In this document: piece after piece, positions 9,351-17,386 of the stretch
Numbering within the stretch: position 1 is the stretch's first letter
How the letters are laid out: each line of letters starts with the position of its first letter
Assembly (NCBI GenBank): GCA_938015355.1
Contig: CALLPS010000002.1
Location: 1-46,140 of the forward strand
Direction: 5' to 3'
From: an uncultured Pleurocapsa sp.
GTDB taxonomy: Bacteria > Cyanobacteriota > Cyanobacteriia > Cyanobacteriales > Xenococcaceae
Length of the DNA stretch: 46,140 bases
Position numbers and translations under genes: made by a program
Notes under the pieces: generated by a model
What the model was told of the DNA's origin: nothing
What the model saw: only the letters and a program-made list of their open reading frames with translations
Databases searched by the model: none

Positions 9351-9722
9351 TTAGTCATGATGCTGATGCTGATGTTTTTCATAATGTATACATTGATCAC
9401 ATGGACCTTCAGGATTGATCGCACAACGGATATAGGGTGAGTGAGCATTATTGACACAAGTCGTATCGCCAATAAAATATTTAGTTGCTGGTCGGCGGCG
9501 GTCTCTTAAACCATGAGCATTACGACTGTAACCATAGGAATCATGATGTATTCGATCTCGATAGTTGTGATTGTATGTAGTGATAACTTGGGCGCGTCTT
9601 AACCTTGTTTGCCAGCGTTTTTTCGCTTTTTGGAAGATGAGTAAGTAAACCAAGGAAGGTAAAATACTCAGGATGAGGATAAGAGCTAGCTGGATGACAA
9701 AATGGGCAGAAATATTAGTCAT
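9351..9722 (-). CDS. Small single-TM protein with Cys-rich C-terminus (DUF6464-like)
   Basis: A 123-residue protein. Residues 8-30 form one hydrophobic helix, followed by a basic, Arg/Tyr/His-rich stretch. The C-terminal motif is GDTTC-x(9)-RCAINPEGPCDQC and ends in a His-rich tail. The four cysteines and the NP-GPC-C pattern are what I remember for a cyanobacterial family (DUF6464). The Cys/His cluster suggests metal binding, but no function is established. The tail HQHQHHD could add metal affinity. It lies 118 bp upstream of livH on the same strand. Confidence 0.6.
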   Translation of the reverse strand: MTNISAHFVIQLALILILSILPSLVYLLIFQKAKKRWQTRLRRAQVITTYNHNYRDRIHHDSYGYSRNAHGLRDRRRPATKYFIGDTTCVNNAHSPYIRCAINPEGPCDQCIHYEKHQHQHHD

Positions 9723-9872
9723 TTTGAGCTAGATAAGAGCTAAATAAATGTTGTGCAAGGCTAATTTGACATTATGCTTTTTTATTATCTCTAAAAAATT
9801 ATGTATAGCTCAATTAATTTGGGGATATTTTTATATTTCCTGATTTTTATCTTTTTTTCTAATTTTCTCTAA

Positions 9873-10658
9873 CTATCGACAGTATGTTCTTTTCGCTAAA
9901 CTGGAATCAATGACAAATGGATTCTCATTACCCTGAAACTCAGCAACTTTATGAGAACGCTCTTGTTCTTGAATATCTACTGGATCGAGATTGTCCCATT
10001 GACAAAGGGTATTTTGCTGTGATGGAAAAAAATTAGAATCTTGTCCATTGGCTTGGAGGCGATAAACCGTATAAAAATAGAACATCGCCCGAGCAACATC
10101 ACCTTTTTTATTTTCTCTCGGTTCAAACAATCTATTGTTGAGAGATTCGCTATATTCATCAATAAATTGAGTGGGAATTGTTCTTAACTCTTGATCATTT
10201 CGCAACCATTTTTGGGTTGCAACATCATCGATTTCCCCAAAAGGATTATTGCTTCTCGCCGAATTTGCGCGATCGCGACTAGCAAAAAGACTGTGTAAAT
10301 CGCTTTTGGCTTGACCATTAGCGCCCTTGCTTTGTGGATAGATATGCTCCGCATTGATATTTTGAGCCGTCGCATCATTTCTGGGAGTATCAGAATCAGG
10401 AGCGATATTTGCCCCATAACCAGTATAGATTCCTGCAACCAATCCATTTTGATTATCAATCTGAGTATAAAGAATATCTCTGCCTTTTCTGTACCCTAGG
10501 GTTGCTTCAGGAGCATATTCTCTAGCTATTGCTGACTCCAATGCCGCACCATCTAAACTGGGAAATAGTTCCTCAGCCAAGACGATGGAGGAGTGATTTA
10601 CCACCAAGAAACAGCATAAACAGAAGATATTGGTGAGCTGCTGGAATAACTTATTCAT
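9873..10658 (-). CDS. Secreted endonuclease I family nuclease (EndA/NucM)
   Basis: A protein of about 261 residues with an N-terminal signal peptide (hydrophobic segment through about residue 28). It matches endonuclease I: INAEHIYPQSKG carries the His of the beta-beta-alpha-metal active site, followed by SDLHSLFASRDRANSARSNNPFG and a GDVARAMFYFYTVY helix. Family members are periplasmic or secreted nucleases that cut DNA without sequence specificity. I place the start at ATG 10658 (MNKLFQQ) because it gives a clean signal peptide; the track adds nine residues. Likely uses are nutrient scavenging or degradation of incoming DNA. Confidence 0.9.
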   Translation of the reverse strand: MNKLFQQLTNIFCLCCFLVVNHSSIVLAEELFPSLDGAALESAIAREYAPEATLGYRKGRDILYTQIDNQNGLVAGIYTGYGANIAPDSDTPRNDATAQNINAEHIYPQSKGANGQAKSDLHSLFASRDRANSARSNNPFGEIDDVATQKWLRNDQELRTIPTQFIDEYSESLNNRLFEPRENKKGDVARAMFYFYTVYRLQANGQDSNFFPSQQNTLCQWDNLDPVDIQEQERSHKVAEFQGNENPFVIDSSLAKRTYCR

Positions 10659-10869
10659 CAAATTAGAAAAAAAGATAATTAGCAAGAACTTTATAGGGAC
10701 ATGATCCCATCAAATGAGAGAAAAATCTCTAAAAAACAGATTAGCGATCGCTATTTAGGGTCTCAGATCACAGATCCTTACAATTTCCTAGCGTAAGATT
10801 GATGTAATAGATGATACATTTATTATTTTTTTACAAATTTCCCGTATCTTCTGTTACAATTCTTATTAA

Positions 10870-10981
10870 GTCACCAGAATTTTGAAAGTTGTCTCGTTGG
10901 GGAACGCGCAGCTAAAGATTTTTCCAGACTTAAACAACAACAATTTTATCCAGCCAGCGATCGCTGCGCTGGTGTTTTTTT
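10870..10981 (+). ncRNA. Candidate small transcript ending in a strong terminator
   Basis: No convincing protein is encoded here (the 67-residue track ORF runs through the terminator and a dispersed repeat). A terminator-like hairpin, CCAGC...GCTGG around a HIP1 palindrome, ends at 10972 and is followed by seven Ts. An intrinsic terminator without an upstream gene on this strand suggests a short RNA of about 100 nt. The 5' end is a guess and no known sRNA family is recognised. Confidence 0.3.
10950..10981 (+). terminator. Intrinsic terminator containing a HIP1 palindrome
   Basis: The stem CCAGC/GCTGG encloses CAGCGATCGCTG, which can also fold on itself; seven Ts follow. The nearest + strand protein gene upstream is over 2.6 kb away, so it probably ends a short non-coding transcript. 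Confidence 0.65.
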
Positions 10982-11000
10982 GCTCAAAGTTTACAATCTT

Positions 11001-11119
11001 TTACCGTCGATTTGGGTTTATCACAAGGGCACAATGTAAAGCCTACCCCGTGACTGGGTACTTGCTCGTAGTATTTAGTATTTAGTATTTAGTATTTAGT
11101 ATTAAACCCGCTACTAATA
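11001..11119 (+). repeat. Dispersed repeat, copy A (with TAGTATT heptamers)
   Basis: A unit of about 118 bp is repeated at 39507-39624 in the same orientation. Both copies share TTACCGTCGATTTGGGTTTA, then CACAAGGGCACAATGTAAAG, a small hairpin with different but complementary stems, TTGCTCGTA, an array of TAGTATT-like heptamers, and AAACCCGCTACTAATA. Copy A has about five heptamer units. Neither copy codes for protein. The interval 10686-11277 otherwise holds only the sRNA candidate. Confidence 0.85.
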
Positions 11120-11277
11120 GGAAAACAAAGTGAGTGGAAAAATTATCAGGTAGTTCTTTTAATACCTAAGACAGATTATTTTTTGCTAAAAGTACTGAAT
11201 AATTAATGGATAATAGGCAGAAAATATTTTTGATTAATTGAATATAGATATCAAGATTGTTTGAGGCAAAATATATC

Positions 11278-12045
11278 ATGGAAGAATCGAGAAAAGATAA
11301 AATAATTAGTAATTTACAGCAGGCTAAAGAAACAGGACAGTTAAAGACAGAAAATATTCGAGATATTGTTAAAACTGCTGTATCTGAAGCTGCATCGGAA
11401 GTAAAAGAAGGTCGAACAGAAATTATCACTTTGGTTCAAGAAGCGATCGCCGCAGTAGTGGAAATATATCAGGATAAGCAAGGCGAAATTAAAGAAGAAA
11501 TTTCTGCTTCCATTGAAGGTGCACTAGAGGGTGTTAGTAGGGAGAAAAGAGAGTCTATTTCCTCTACTCAATCAGAAATTCAAACTTTACAAATAAAAGT
11601 AGAAAAAGAAGAAGCGGAACTCCAACAAGAAATAGAGGTCGTATTAAAAGAAATCCAAACTGAAGGCAAAGGTAACTCTGAGTCAGTAAAAAAAGCGATC
11701 GCCGATGCTATTCGTCATCTCGAAAATAGTGAAGAAGTTGCCTTATTACAGAAAAGATATGCTCAACTTAAAGCCCAATTAGCTATTATTCAGGCTAATT
11801 TAGCTAGTAGATATGGCGAAAGTTATGGGAACGTAAACCAATATCTTGATGATGCTAAAAGTTGGTATGAAAAAGCCAAAGATAATCCTGAAGTTTTTAC
11901 AGGAAAAATAGAAGCAAAACAACAAGAGTTTGAGTCTAAGTTAGGGGAAACTGGAGTAGCGATCGCAAGAAGAGAAAGACAGGTAAAACAACTGTTAAAA
12001 GAATTGTGGAAATCTATTTCTGATGTTTTTCATGATCATAAGTAA
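11278..12045 (+). CDS. Coiled-coil protein of unknown function
   Basis: A protein of about 255 residues that is almost wholly alpha-helical and highly charged, rich in Glu, Lys, Gln and Ala. Heptad-like stretches run from about residue 80 to 200 (ISSTQSEIQTLQIKVEKEEA). It has no cysteine, signal peptide or membrane segment. I do not recognise a named family with confidence. The amphipathic N-terminal repeats resemble LEA- or apolipoprotein-like stress proteins only in general character. The ATG at 11278 is chosen over the TTG at 11257. It heads a run of stress-associated genes. Confidence 0.7.
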   Translation: MEESRKDKIISNLQQAKETGQLKTENIRDIVKTAVSEAASEVKEGRTEIITLVQEAIAAVVEIYQDKQGEIKEEISASIEGALEGVSREKRESISSTQSEIQTLQIKVEKEEAELQQEIEVVLKEIQTEGKGNSESVKKAIADAIRHLENSEEVALLQKRYAQLKAQLAIIQANLASRYGESYGNVNQYLDDAKSWYEKAKDNPEVFTGKIEAKQQEFESKLGETGVAIARRERQVKQLLKELWKSISDVFHDHK

Positions 12046-12153
12046 CTAGAGTTGTTAACTTGTTGACCTTCGCTCTCTACCCGAATCTAAAGAGTAAATA
12101 ATAAGATTTCTGTGCCTTTCAAAGCATATCTGCTTGTTTCTTTCTTTTATTAA

Positions 12154-12193
12154 AAAAGACCTCTCAAATAGCTTTTTTGGGAGATCTTTATTT
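12154..12193 (+). terminator. Rho-independent terminator
   Basis: A 14-bp stem with one mismatch and one G-U pair, AAAGACCTCTCAAA against TTTGGGAGATCTTT, is followed by T-rich sequence about 110 bp after the coiled-coil gene. Confidence 0.75.
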
Positions 12194-12244
12194 TTATTTC
12201 CTATATTAGTAATTAAAGTAATCAATAACTAAAGGATTATTACT

Positions 12245-12331
12245 CATTATTTGCGAAGCTTATCCTTTAGGACTCATTACTTACGAGCAATCAAATAAAT
12301 TTGTCCTAACATCACTTTGTACGGCTATAGT
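12245..12331 (-). repeat. Degenerate dispersed repeat, minus-strand copy
   Basis: On the minus strand this reads ATAGCCGTACAAAGT, then TTAGGA, GCTCGTAAG and AAAGGATAAG. The plus strand at 29339-29410 carries the same blocks in the same order. The central GCTCGTA is shared with the other repeat family at 11001 and 39507. Confidence 0.55.
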
Positions 12332-12339
12332 GCCTAGAT

Positions 12340-12516
12340 TTAAGCATTTGCTTGTTCTGATTTTTTCGAGATTAGCCAAAGAGCATGGATGATTCCTGGC
12401 ACCCATCCTAGTAAAGTTAATAGGACATTGATTAGTAATGCTTGGCTAATTCCCATAGTGAGAAATACCCCAAGTGGAGGTAGTAAGATGGCTGCAATAA
12501 CGTTAATAATTCCCAT
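12340..12516 (-). CDS. Pmp3/YqaE-family small membrane protein
   Basis: A 58-residue gene below the ORF-track cutoff. It translates to a protein starting MGIINVIAAILLPPLGVFL and ending WLISKKSEQANA. Two hydrophobic helices and the motif ILLPPLGVFL...LLTLLGWVPGIIHALW are diagnostic of the YqaE/Pmp3 (UPF0057) family. Members in plants, yeast and bacteria affect membrane potential and salt or cold tolerance. A purine-rich stretch (AAGGAAAT) lies upstream of the ATG. It is divergent from the YvlD-like gene and belongs to the stress-gene cluster. Confidence 0.93.
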   Translation of the reverse strand: MGIINVIAAILLPPLGVFLTMGISQALLINVLLTLLGWVPGIIHALWLISKKSEQANA

Positions 12517-12761
12517 TTTTATTTCCTTGGATTTTCTTAAATACGATTGCTAATATTTTAATGTCTTGGGGATTGACTTTTCCTCAGTCTTAAGTAAGAC
12601 AATTATTCAGTTATTGATCTAGTTTAAGTATATCTCTAGTGAGAGGAAAAAATAGAGCTGATCACTGACAATACATAGTAATTAAAAAAATAAATTCGCA
12701 TTTTCGCTGTTTTGGAAAAAGCTTTGGAAAAGCATTTTAGAAATTACATTAGGAGGTACCT

Positions 12762-13127
12762 ATGTTAGGTTCATTATTAACGGTTTTAGCCACTGCCTTA
12801 AGTTTATTGGTCGTCGATATCATTTTCCCAGGAGTTAGTCTCGCTAATTTTCCTGCTGCAATGGTTGCTGGTTTAGTAATTGGTTTAGTAAATTCAGGTA
12901 TTAGACCTATAATCTCTTTACTATCCTTACCCCTCAATATTCTTAGTTTAGGAGCATTTTCTCTTGTAGTTAATGGATTATGTTTCTGGTTAGCTTCATT
13001 GTTTGTCCCTGGTTTCCGAGTCGCAGGGTTGATCGCGTTTATCGTTGCTCCCGTGATTCTTTCTTTAGTCAGTACTTTTCTCAATAAGTATTTTGCCGAA
13101 AAACTGCCTAACTTAGCTCAAGAATAA
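12762..13127 (+). CDS. YvlD/phage-holin-superfamily-IV-like membrane protein
   Basis: A 121-residue protein with four predicted hydrophobic helices and the family pattern DIIFPGVSLANFPAAMVAGLVIGLVN then RPIISLLSLPLNILSLG. This small 4-TM family is grouped by databases with phage holin superfamily IV but is a normal chromosomal membrane protein in many bacteria. A strong Shine-Dalgarno (AGGAGG) precedes the ATG by 6 nt, unusual for this window and suggesting efficient translation. Function is unknown; the context suggests envelope stress. Confidence 0.88.
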   Translation: MLGSLLTVLATALSLLVVDIIFPGVSLANFPAAMVAGLVIGLVNSGIRPIISLLSLPLNILSLGAFSLVVNGLCFWLASLFVPGFRVAGLIAFIVAPVILSLVSTFLNKYFAEKLPNLAQE

Positions 13128-13318
13128 CTATAAAAAAATAAAGTAAAATACCTTTTTAGGTAGGTAGACATAATTAAATATACAACCAAAATTAGGGTCT
13201 TAATTTTGATGTTGATTATTCGCCTGTCTTGTATTCTCCACTACCCAAAGCATCTTATAATTAATTAGACCCATCTACTTACTTATTATTTTGACCGCAG
13301 AACAAAATAATATTAGAG

Positions 13319-13345
13319 AGTTGTCTATTTTAGGCAACTTTTTTT
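13319..13345 (+). terminator. Rho-independent terminator
   Basis: A 7-bp stem (AGTTGTC/GGCAACT) with a T7 tail lies about 190 bp after the YvlD-like gene. The rest of the 13128-13551 interval shows only an 8-bp CAAAATTA/TAATTTTG hairpin and AT-rich sequence. Confidence 0.6.
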
Positions 13346-13551
13346 CGATTTTAATATTACAAAAAAATAAAAACTATATCTAATGATTATTGGGTAATAG
13401 AACCTTAGGTAGATAACTTTTTTAGTTCAAGCTGAGATACTAAAGAAAGAAATAAGAAGAGAATTTTTAGAATTTTTCAAAGCTAATTTTCCAACACAGA
13501 GCTTTGCATATATCTTCTGACTAGTATTTACTATAGATAGGAACAAAAACT

Positions 13552-14526
13552 ATGACTACTCAACAATACAAGCGCGCAGCCGGACTATTCTACAGTCGTG
13601 ATGAAGCCGAAGCAGCCGTACTTGCCCTCAAGGTTGCAGGTTTTGACATGGAGCGAGTAACCGTCATTGCCAGAGATGCAGACAAAATTGCTGGACAAGA
13701 AACTACAGAAGAAGTAGGAAACAAAGCAGACGAAGGTGCTGCTGCTGGTGCCTTGACAGGGGGAGCCTTGGGGGGGATTACTGGCTTATTAATCGGTTTA
13801 GGTACTTTAGCTATACCTGGTATTGGACCAATATTACTAGCTGGGGCAGAGGCAACTGCGATCGCAACTACCATAGCAGGTACGGGCATTGGTGCGGCGG
13901 CTGGAGGTTTAATCGGTGCCTTGATTGGTTTGGGTATCCCTGAAGAAAAAGCAAAAGTATATAGCGATCGCGTCAGTGGTGGTAGTTTTCTTGTAATGGT
14001 AACAGGCACAGAGTATGAAATTGACCGTGCTGCCACAATTATGAATCAAAATGGTGTAGAAGAGTTTGATATCTATGATATGCCAGGAACTACTCCCACT
14101 GCTGTTGATGATGTGGACGAAGATATTAGAACTCGTACAGATATCAATGATAACGACAAAATCAAACTATATGAAGAACGTTTGATGGTCAATAAGCAGC
14201 GGGAGAAGACTGGAGAAGTTGCTATCGGGAAACGGGTAGAGACAGAAACAGCAACGGTTGCTGTACCTATTGAAAGAGAGCGGGTTGTCGTAGAGCGCAC
14301 AAATGCGGTAAATAGCGCGGCAGTTAATCCAGATACAGCATTTGCAGGAGGGGAAGTAGCCCAGATGAATGTCTATGAAGAAACTGCTGATATTACAAAG
14401 CAAGCTTTTGTTCGTGAAGAAGTCAGTGTCCGCAAGGAAGTAGAGCATGAGACTGTGGAAGCGAAAGAAACTGTTCGCCGAGAAGAACTAAAAGTAGACA
14501 CAGAAGGCGACGTAATTCAACGATAA
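13552..14526 (+). CDS. GSP17M-like domain plus YsnF/AvaK (DUF2382) domain protein
   Basis: A 324-residue protein. The N-terminus (about 8-45, YKRAAGLFYSRDEAEAAV) is GSP17M-like, followed by a Gly/Ala-rich hydrophobic zipper (about 65-125) ending LGIPEEKAKVY. From about residue 200 it has the charged YsnF/AvaK repeat region (LYEERLMVNKQREKTGEV..., VPIERERVVVER..., REEVSVRKEVEHE...). AvaK was first described as an akinete-marker homologue in Anabaena, and ysnF belongs to the Bacillus general stress regulon (family knowledge). It shares its N-terminal half with the protein at 5514-6281. Confidence 0.88.
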   Translation: MTTQQYKRAAGLFYSRDEAEAAVLALKVAGFDMERVTVIARDADKIAGQETTEEVGNKADEGAAAGALTGGALGGITGLLIGLGTLAIPGIGPILLAGAEATAIATTIAGTGIGAAAGGLIGALIGLGIPEEKAKVYSDRVSGGSFLVMVTGTEYEIDRAATIMNQNGVEEFDIYDMPGTTPTAVDDVDEDIRTRTDINDNDKIKLYEERLMVNKQREKTGEVAIGKRVETETATVAVPIERERVVVERTNAVNSAAVNPDTAFAGGEVAQMNVYEETADITKQAFVREEVSVRKEVEHETVEAKETVRREELKVDTEGDVIQR

Positions 14527-14554
14527 GGATAGAAAAGTAACTCAGATATTAGAT

Positions 14555-15355
14555 ATGGATTTTGGCATCAAAGATAAGGTAGCCGTAATTACTGGTGGCG
14601 ACTCAGGTATGGGAAAAGCCACTGCTAAGTTACTGGCTGCTGAGGGAGTGAAACTAGCTCTAATCGATAAAACAACCGATGAACTTAAGGCAACAGCAGA
14701 AGAAGTAAGTAAAATAGGCGAGGCAATACCAGTTACTGCCGATTTAAGAAATTTAGAAGAAGTCGAAGCAGCAAAGAAACATATCCTTAACTACTTTGGC
14801 TCGGTCGACATTTTGGTCAACTGCGCGGGTATCACTGGCGCAACTAAAGACTTTCTGGAGTTAACTGACGAAGATTGGTACAACACCATTAATGTTGACC
14901 TCATGTCTGCGGTGCGTGTCTGTCGAGCTTTCATTCCCTCTATGCAGCAACAAGGTTGGGGGCGAATTGTTCTGATTGGTTCAGAAGACGCAGTACAACC
15001 CTATACCGATGAGATGCCCTATTGTGCGGCGAAAGCAGGTGTGCTCAACTTAACTAAGAATCTATCTAAAGCCTATGCTAAAGATGGTATTTTGGTTAAC
15101 TCCGTATCCCCTGCCTATATTGCTACTCCGATGACGGATGCCATGATGGAGAAAAGAGCCCAGGAGAAAGGAATGAGTTTCGATCAAGCAATTGAAACTT
15201 TCCTTGATGAAAAACGCCCTCACCTAGAATTACACCGTCGGGGAAAAGCGCAAGAAGTGGCTGCGGTAATTGCCTTCCTTTGTTCCCAGCATTCTAGCTT
15301 CGTTGTCGGAGCAAACTATCGAGTTGATGGTGGCTCAGTAGCTACTGTCGGCTAA
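14555..15355 (+). CDS. Short-chain dehydrogenase/reductase (FabG-like)
   Basis: A 266-residue classical SDR. The nucleotide-binding motif is TGGDSGMGKA near residue 13, followed by NCAG, the catalytic Ser (GSEDAV), and Tyr/Lys in YCAAK. The C-terminus has GGSVATVG. It is probably NADPH-dependent because no acidic residue is seen at the classical NAD position after strand 2 (LIDKTTDE leaves this uncertain). The substrate is unknown; FabG-like or general-stress SDRs are the closest groups. It is 28 bp after the YsnF gene and followed 35 bp later by the BON lipoprotein, so probably one operon. Confidence 0.88.
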   Translation: MDFGIKDKVAVITGGDSGMGKATAKLLAAEGVKLALIDKTTDELKATAEEVSKIGEAIPVTADLRNLEEVEAAKKHILNYFGSVDILVNCAGITGATKDFLELTDEDWYNTINVDLMSAVRVCRAFIPSMQQQGWGRIVLIGSEDAVQPYTDEMPYCAAKAGVLNLTKNLSKAYAKDGILVNSVSPAYIATPMTDAMMEKRAQEKGMSFDQAIETFLDEKRPHLELHRRGKAQEVAAVIAFLCSQHSSFVVGANYRVDGGSVATVG

Positions 15356-15390
15356 ACAATTAATAACTTTTAATAATTTTGGAGATGATA

Positions 15391-15849
15391 ATGAATAAAC
15401 TAACAGGATTTTTATTAGGTAGTGCTTTGCTATTTAGTACAGTTGCTTGCGATACCGCCCGTACTAGTGCCGACGCACCCACAGATATAGAAGATGGCGC
15501 AGTAGTCGAAAATGCGGCGGAAGTAGAAGAAACTTTAGAAGATGCCACTAGCGAAGTTCGTCAGGATCAATTGAGTTCAGATATTCGCGCCAGGGAACAA
15601 CGTAATGATATTGCTGGAGAACAAGGGGTAAGAGACGATTCTGATTTAGAAAGCGAAATTAGAGCAAAATTAGAGGCTAACATTCCTCGTGCCAAGCTTA
15701 CTGTTGATGCGGAAGAAGGTAATGTGGCAATTGTGGGTACTGTACCCAGTCAGAAAGAATATGAGAGTATCATGCCTCTCGCGCAAGACATCACTGGCGT
15801 TAACGAAATTAGTATGCAAGTGGAAGTTATTCCTTCTAGTGAATCATAA
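15391..15849 (+). CDS. BON-domain lipoprotein
   Basis: A protein of about 152 residues. The signal peptide ends LFSTVAC, a lipobox-like site with Cys20 as the probable lipidated residue. A polar acidic region follows, and the C-terminal 65 residues form a BON domain (DLESEIRAKLEAN...LTVDAEEGNVAIVGTVPS). BON proteins such as OsmY bind envelope phospholipid or stabilise membranes under osmotic stress. ATG 15391 is chosen because GGAG lies 6 nt upstream; the track starts at a TTG 12 nt earlier. Confidence 0.85.
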   Translation: MNKLTGFLLGSALLFSTVACDTARTSADAPTDIEDGAVVENAAEVEETLEDATSEVRQDQLSSDIRAREQRNDIAGEQGVRDDSDLESEIRAKLEANIPRAKLTVDAEEGNVAIVGTVPSQKEYESIMPLAQDITGVNEISMQVEVIPSSES

Positions 15850-15937
15850 TCCTTATTACGAATATCGAAAAGAGCAGGGTTTGGCAATGCCAGCCCTTTG
15901 CTAGTATTTACAATAGTCAATTGTTAGTCAATAAATT

Positions 15938-16462
15938 ATGTTAGATAATCCATTTATAAGTACGATTATCTTAGGGACGGTCGCTTATGTGGCGATCATT
16001 GTCATGTTGCGGCTATCTGGCAAACGTACTCTCTCAAAATGGAATGCTTTCGATTTTGTGGTAACGATCGCTTTTGGCTCAATTTTATCCAGTATCTTAC
16101 TTTCTACCAAGGATTCTTTTGGCACAGGTATTCTGGGTTTTGCTCTATTGGTACTATTTCAATATATCTTGACCTGGATTTCGGCGCGTTCTTCTTTGGT
16201 GCAGAAATTAGTTAAAGCTGAACCCGCATTATTACTTTATCAGGGACAATTTCTCGACGATGTTCTCAAACGAGAGAGAGTAGCAAAAGGGGAAGTTTTA
16301 GCAGCATTGCGTGCTAGTGGAATTGGAGCCATTGAAGATGCTGATGCCGTTGTGTTAGAAACTGACGGTAGTTTTAGTGTGATTGCCGATTTAAGTAATA
16401 GCAGCGCTTCTGCCTTAAAAGATGTAAAAGAATGTGATCGTACAGCTCTTCAACTACAATAA
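15938..16462 (+). CDS. DUF421 (YetF-family) membrane protein
   Basis: A 174-residue protein with three N-terminal hydrophobic segments and a cytoplasmic C-terminal domain. The motif MLRLSGKRTLSKWNAFDFVVTIAFGS is typical of DUF421/YetF, as is LLYQGQFLDDVLKRERV. The biochemical role is unknown; relatives in Bacillus have been linked to spores and stress. The C-terminal domain is short compared with the roughly 220-residue YetF proteins of Bacillus but normal for cyanobacterial members as I recall them. It follows the BON gene after about 90 bp. Confidence 0.88.
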   Translation: MLDNPFISTIILGTVAYVAIIVMLRLSGKRTLSKWNAFDFVVTIAFGSILSSILLSTKDSFGTGILGFALLVLFQYILTWISARSSLVQKLVKAEPALLLYQGQFLDDVLKRERVAKGEVLAALRASGIGAIEDADAVVLETDGSFSVIADLSNSSASALKDVKECDRTALQLQ

Positions 16463-16546
16463 GTTCTTTGAGCAATGGCTTTGAATCTCTTAAAAAATTA
16501 TCAATAAATCAAATTTATCTAATCTATCTTTGGGGACATTTCGTTG

Positions 16547-17254
16547 ATGAAGCTTTGGCTCTATTATCTCGCTGCATTTTTTGGCATTATCCTCGCACGA
16601 TACTTTATCGTAGCGGGAGGAACATACTGGCTATTTTATTCTTCTTCCAATAAGTCTTTTATCAAACAACCTCATATCCAATATCCAAGTTGGAGAGAGA
16701 TCAAAAAAGATATAGCTCTCTCTGTTATTGCGACAACTGCTTTAGCTATTTGTGCCGCTATCATAATGACAATCTATGATTCTGGTGCTACTCGTCTATA
16801 TTGGTCGGTCGGCAGTTATGGAATATGGTACTTTATTGCCAGTTTCTGTGGCGTAATCTTATTACAAGACACTTGCTACTATTTTTTTCATCGAGGTTTT
16901 CATCATCCTCTGCTATTTAACTGGCTACATCGAGGACATCATCGTTCTAAAAACCCGACACCTTGGACTTCTTTTGCTCTTGATTTTCCCGAAGCGTTAA
17001 TTCAAGGATTATTTTTAATAGTCATAGTTTTTATCATTCCTCTTCATTTTGTTGTACTGGCATTATGGCTAGTAACAATGACTATTTGGTCATTGGTCAA
17101 CCATCTTGGTTTTGAATTATTCCCTGGTTTTCCCGAGCACTGGTGGGGAAAGTGGTTTATTAGCTCAGATCACCATTCTCTTCATCACCGTAAATATAGT
17201 AAGCATTATGGGCTATATTTTACTTTCTGGGATCGCTTGCTTGGTACTAACTAG
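16547..17254 (+). CDS. Fatty acid hydroxylase / sterol desaturase superfamily protein
   Basis: A protein of about 235 residues and an integral membrane di-iron oxygenase by motif. Four hydrophobic segments surround three His clusters: HRGFHH, HRGHHRS and DHHSLHHRKY. These match the HxxxH/HxxHH ligands of the fatty acid hydroxylase family. The substrate is unknown; candidates are fatty acids, carotenoids or other membrane lipids. The track starts at a TTG; the ATG at 16547 directly follows. The gene is convergent with csbD. Confidence 0.9.
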   Translation: MKLWLYYLAAFFGIILARYFIVAGGTYWLFYSSSNKSFIKQPHIQYPSWREIKKDIALSVIATTALAICAAIIMTIYDSGATRLYWSVGSYGIWYFIASFCGVILLQDTCYYFFHRGFHHPLLFNWLHRGHHRSKNPTPWTSFALDFPEALIQGLFLIVIVFIIPLHFVVLALWLVTMTIWSLVNHLGFELFPGFPEHWWGKWFISSDHHSLHHRKYSKHYGLYFTFWDRLLGTN

Positions 17255-17322
17255 TATTGATTTTATATTTAATTGTGTTGAAATCAAATTAATATTATTA
17301 AATAAAAAAGTCAATAAAAAAA

Positions 17323-17345
17323 GAAGGAATATCTCATATTCCTTC
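17323..17345 (-). terminator. Terminator of the CsbD gene
   Basis: A perfect 10-bp stem (GAAGGAATAT/ATATTCCTTC) with a 3-nt loop is followed on the minus strand by T7. It ends the csbD-like transcript and separates it from the convergent hydroxylase gene. Confidence 0.75.
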
Positions 17346-17386
17346 CTCTAAAATAATATTTGCAACTAACAATTTATAACTAACAA

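Noticed and set aside
10882-11085. 67-residue ORF on the plus strand
   Set aside because: It runs through an intrinsic terminator and a dispersed repeat and has no recognisable motif.
11061-11104. CRISPR array suggested by tandem repeats
   Set aside because: Units are 7 nt with no spacers; no 25-40-nt repeat-spacer pattern or cas gene is present anywhere in the window.
12749-13084. 111-residue minus-strand ORF
   Set aside because: Antisense shadow of the YvlD-like membrane protein gene.
12762-13127. Phage holin
   Set aside because: The family is grouped with holin superfamily IV, but this 4-TM YvlD-like protein is a common chromosomal protein in a stress-gene context.
13590-14036. 148-residue minus-strand ORF
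   Set aside because: Pro/Ala/Ser-rich shadow of the YsnF/AvaK gene's glycine zipper in another frame.
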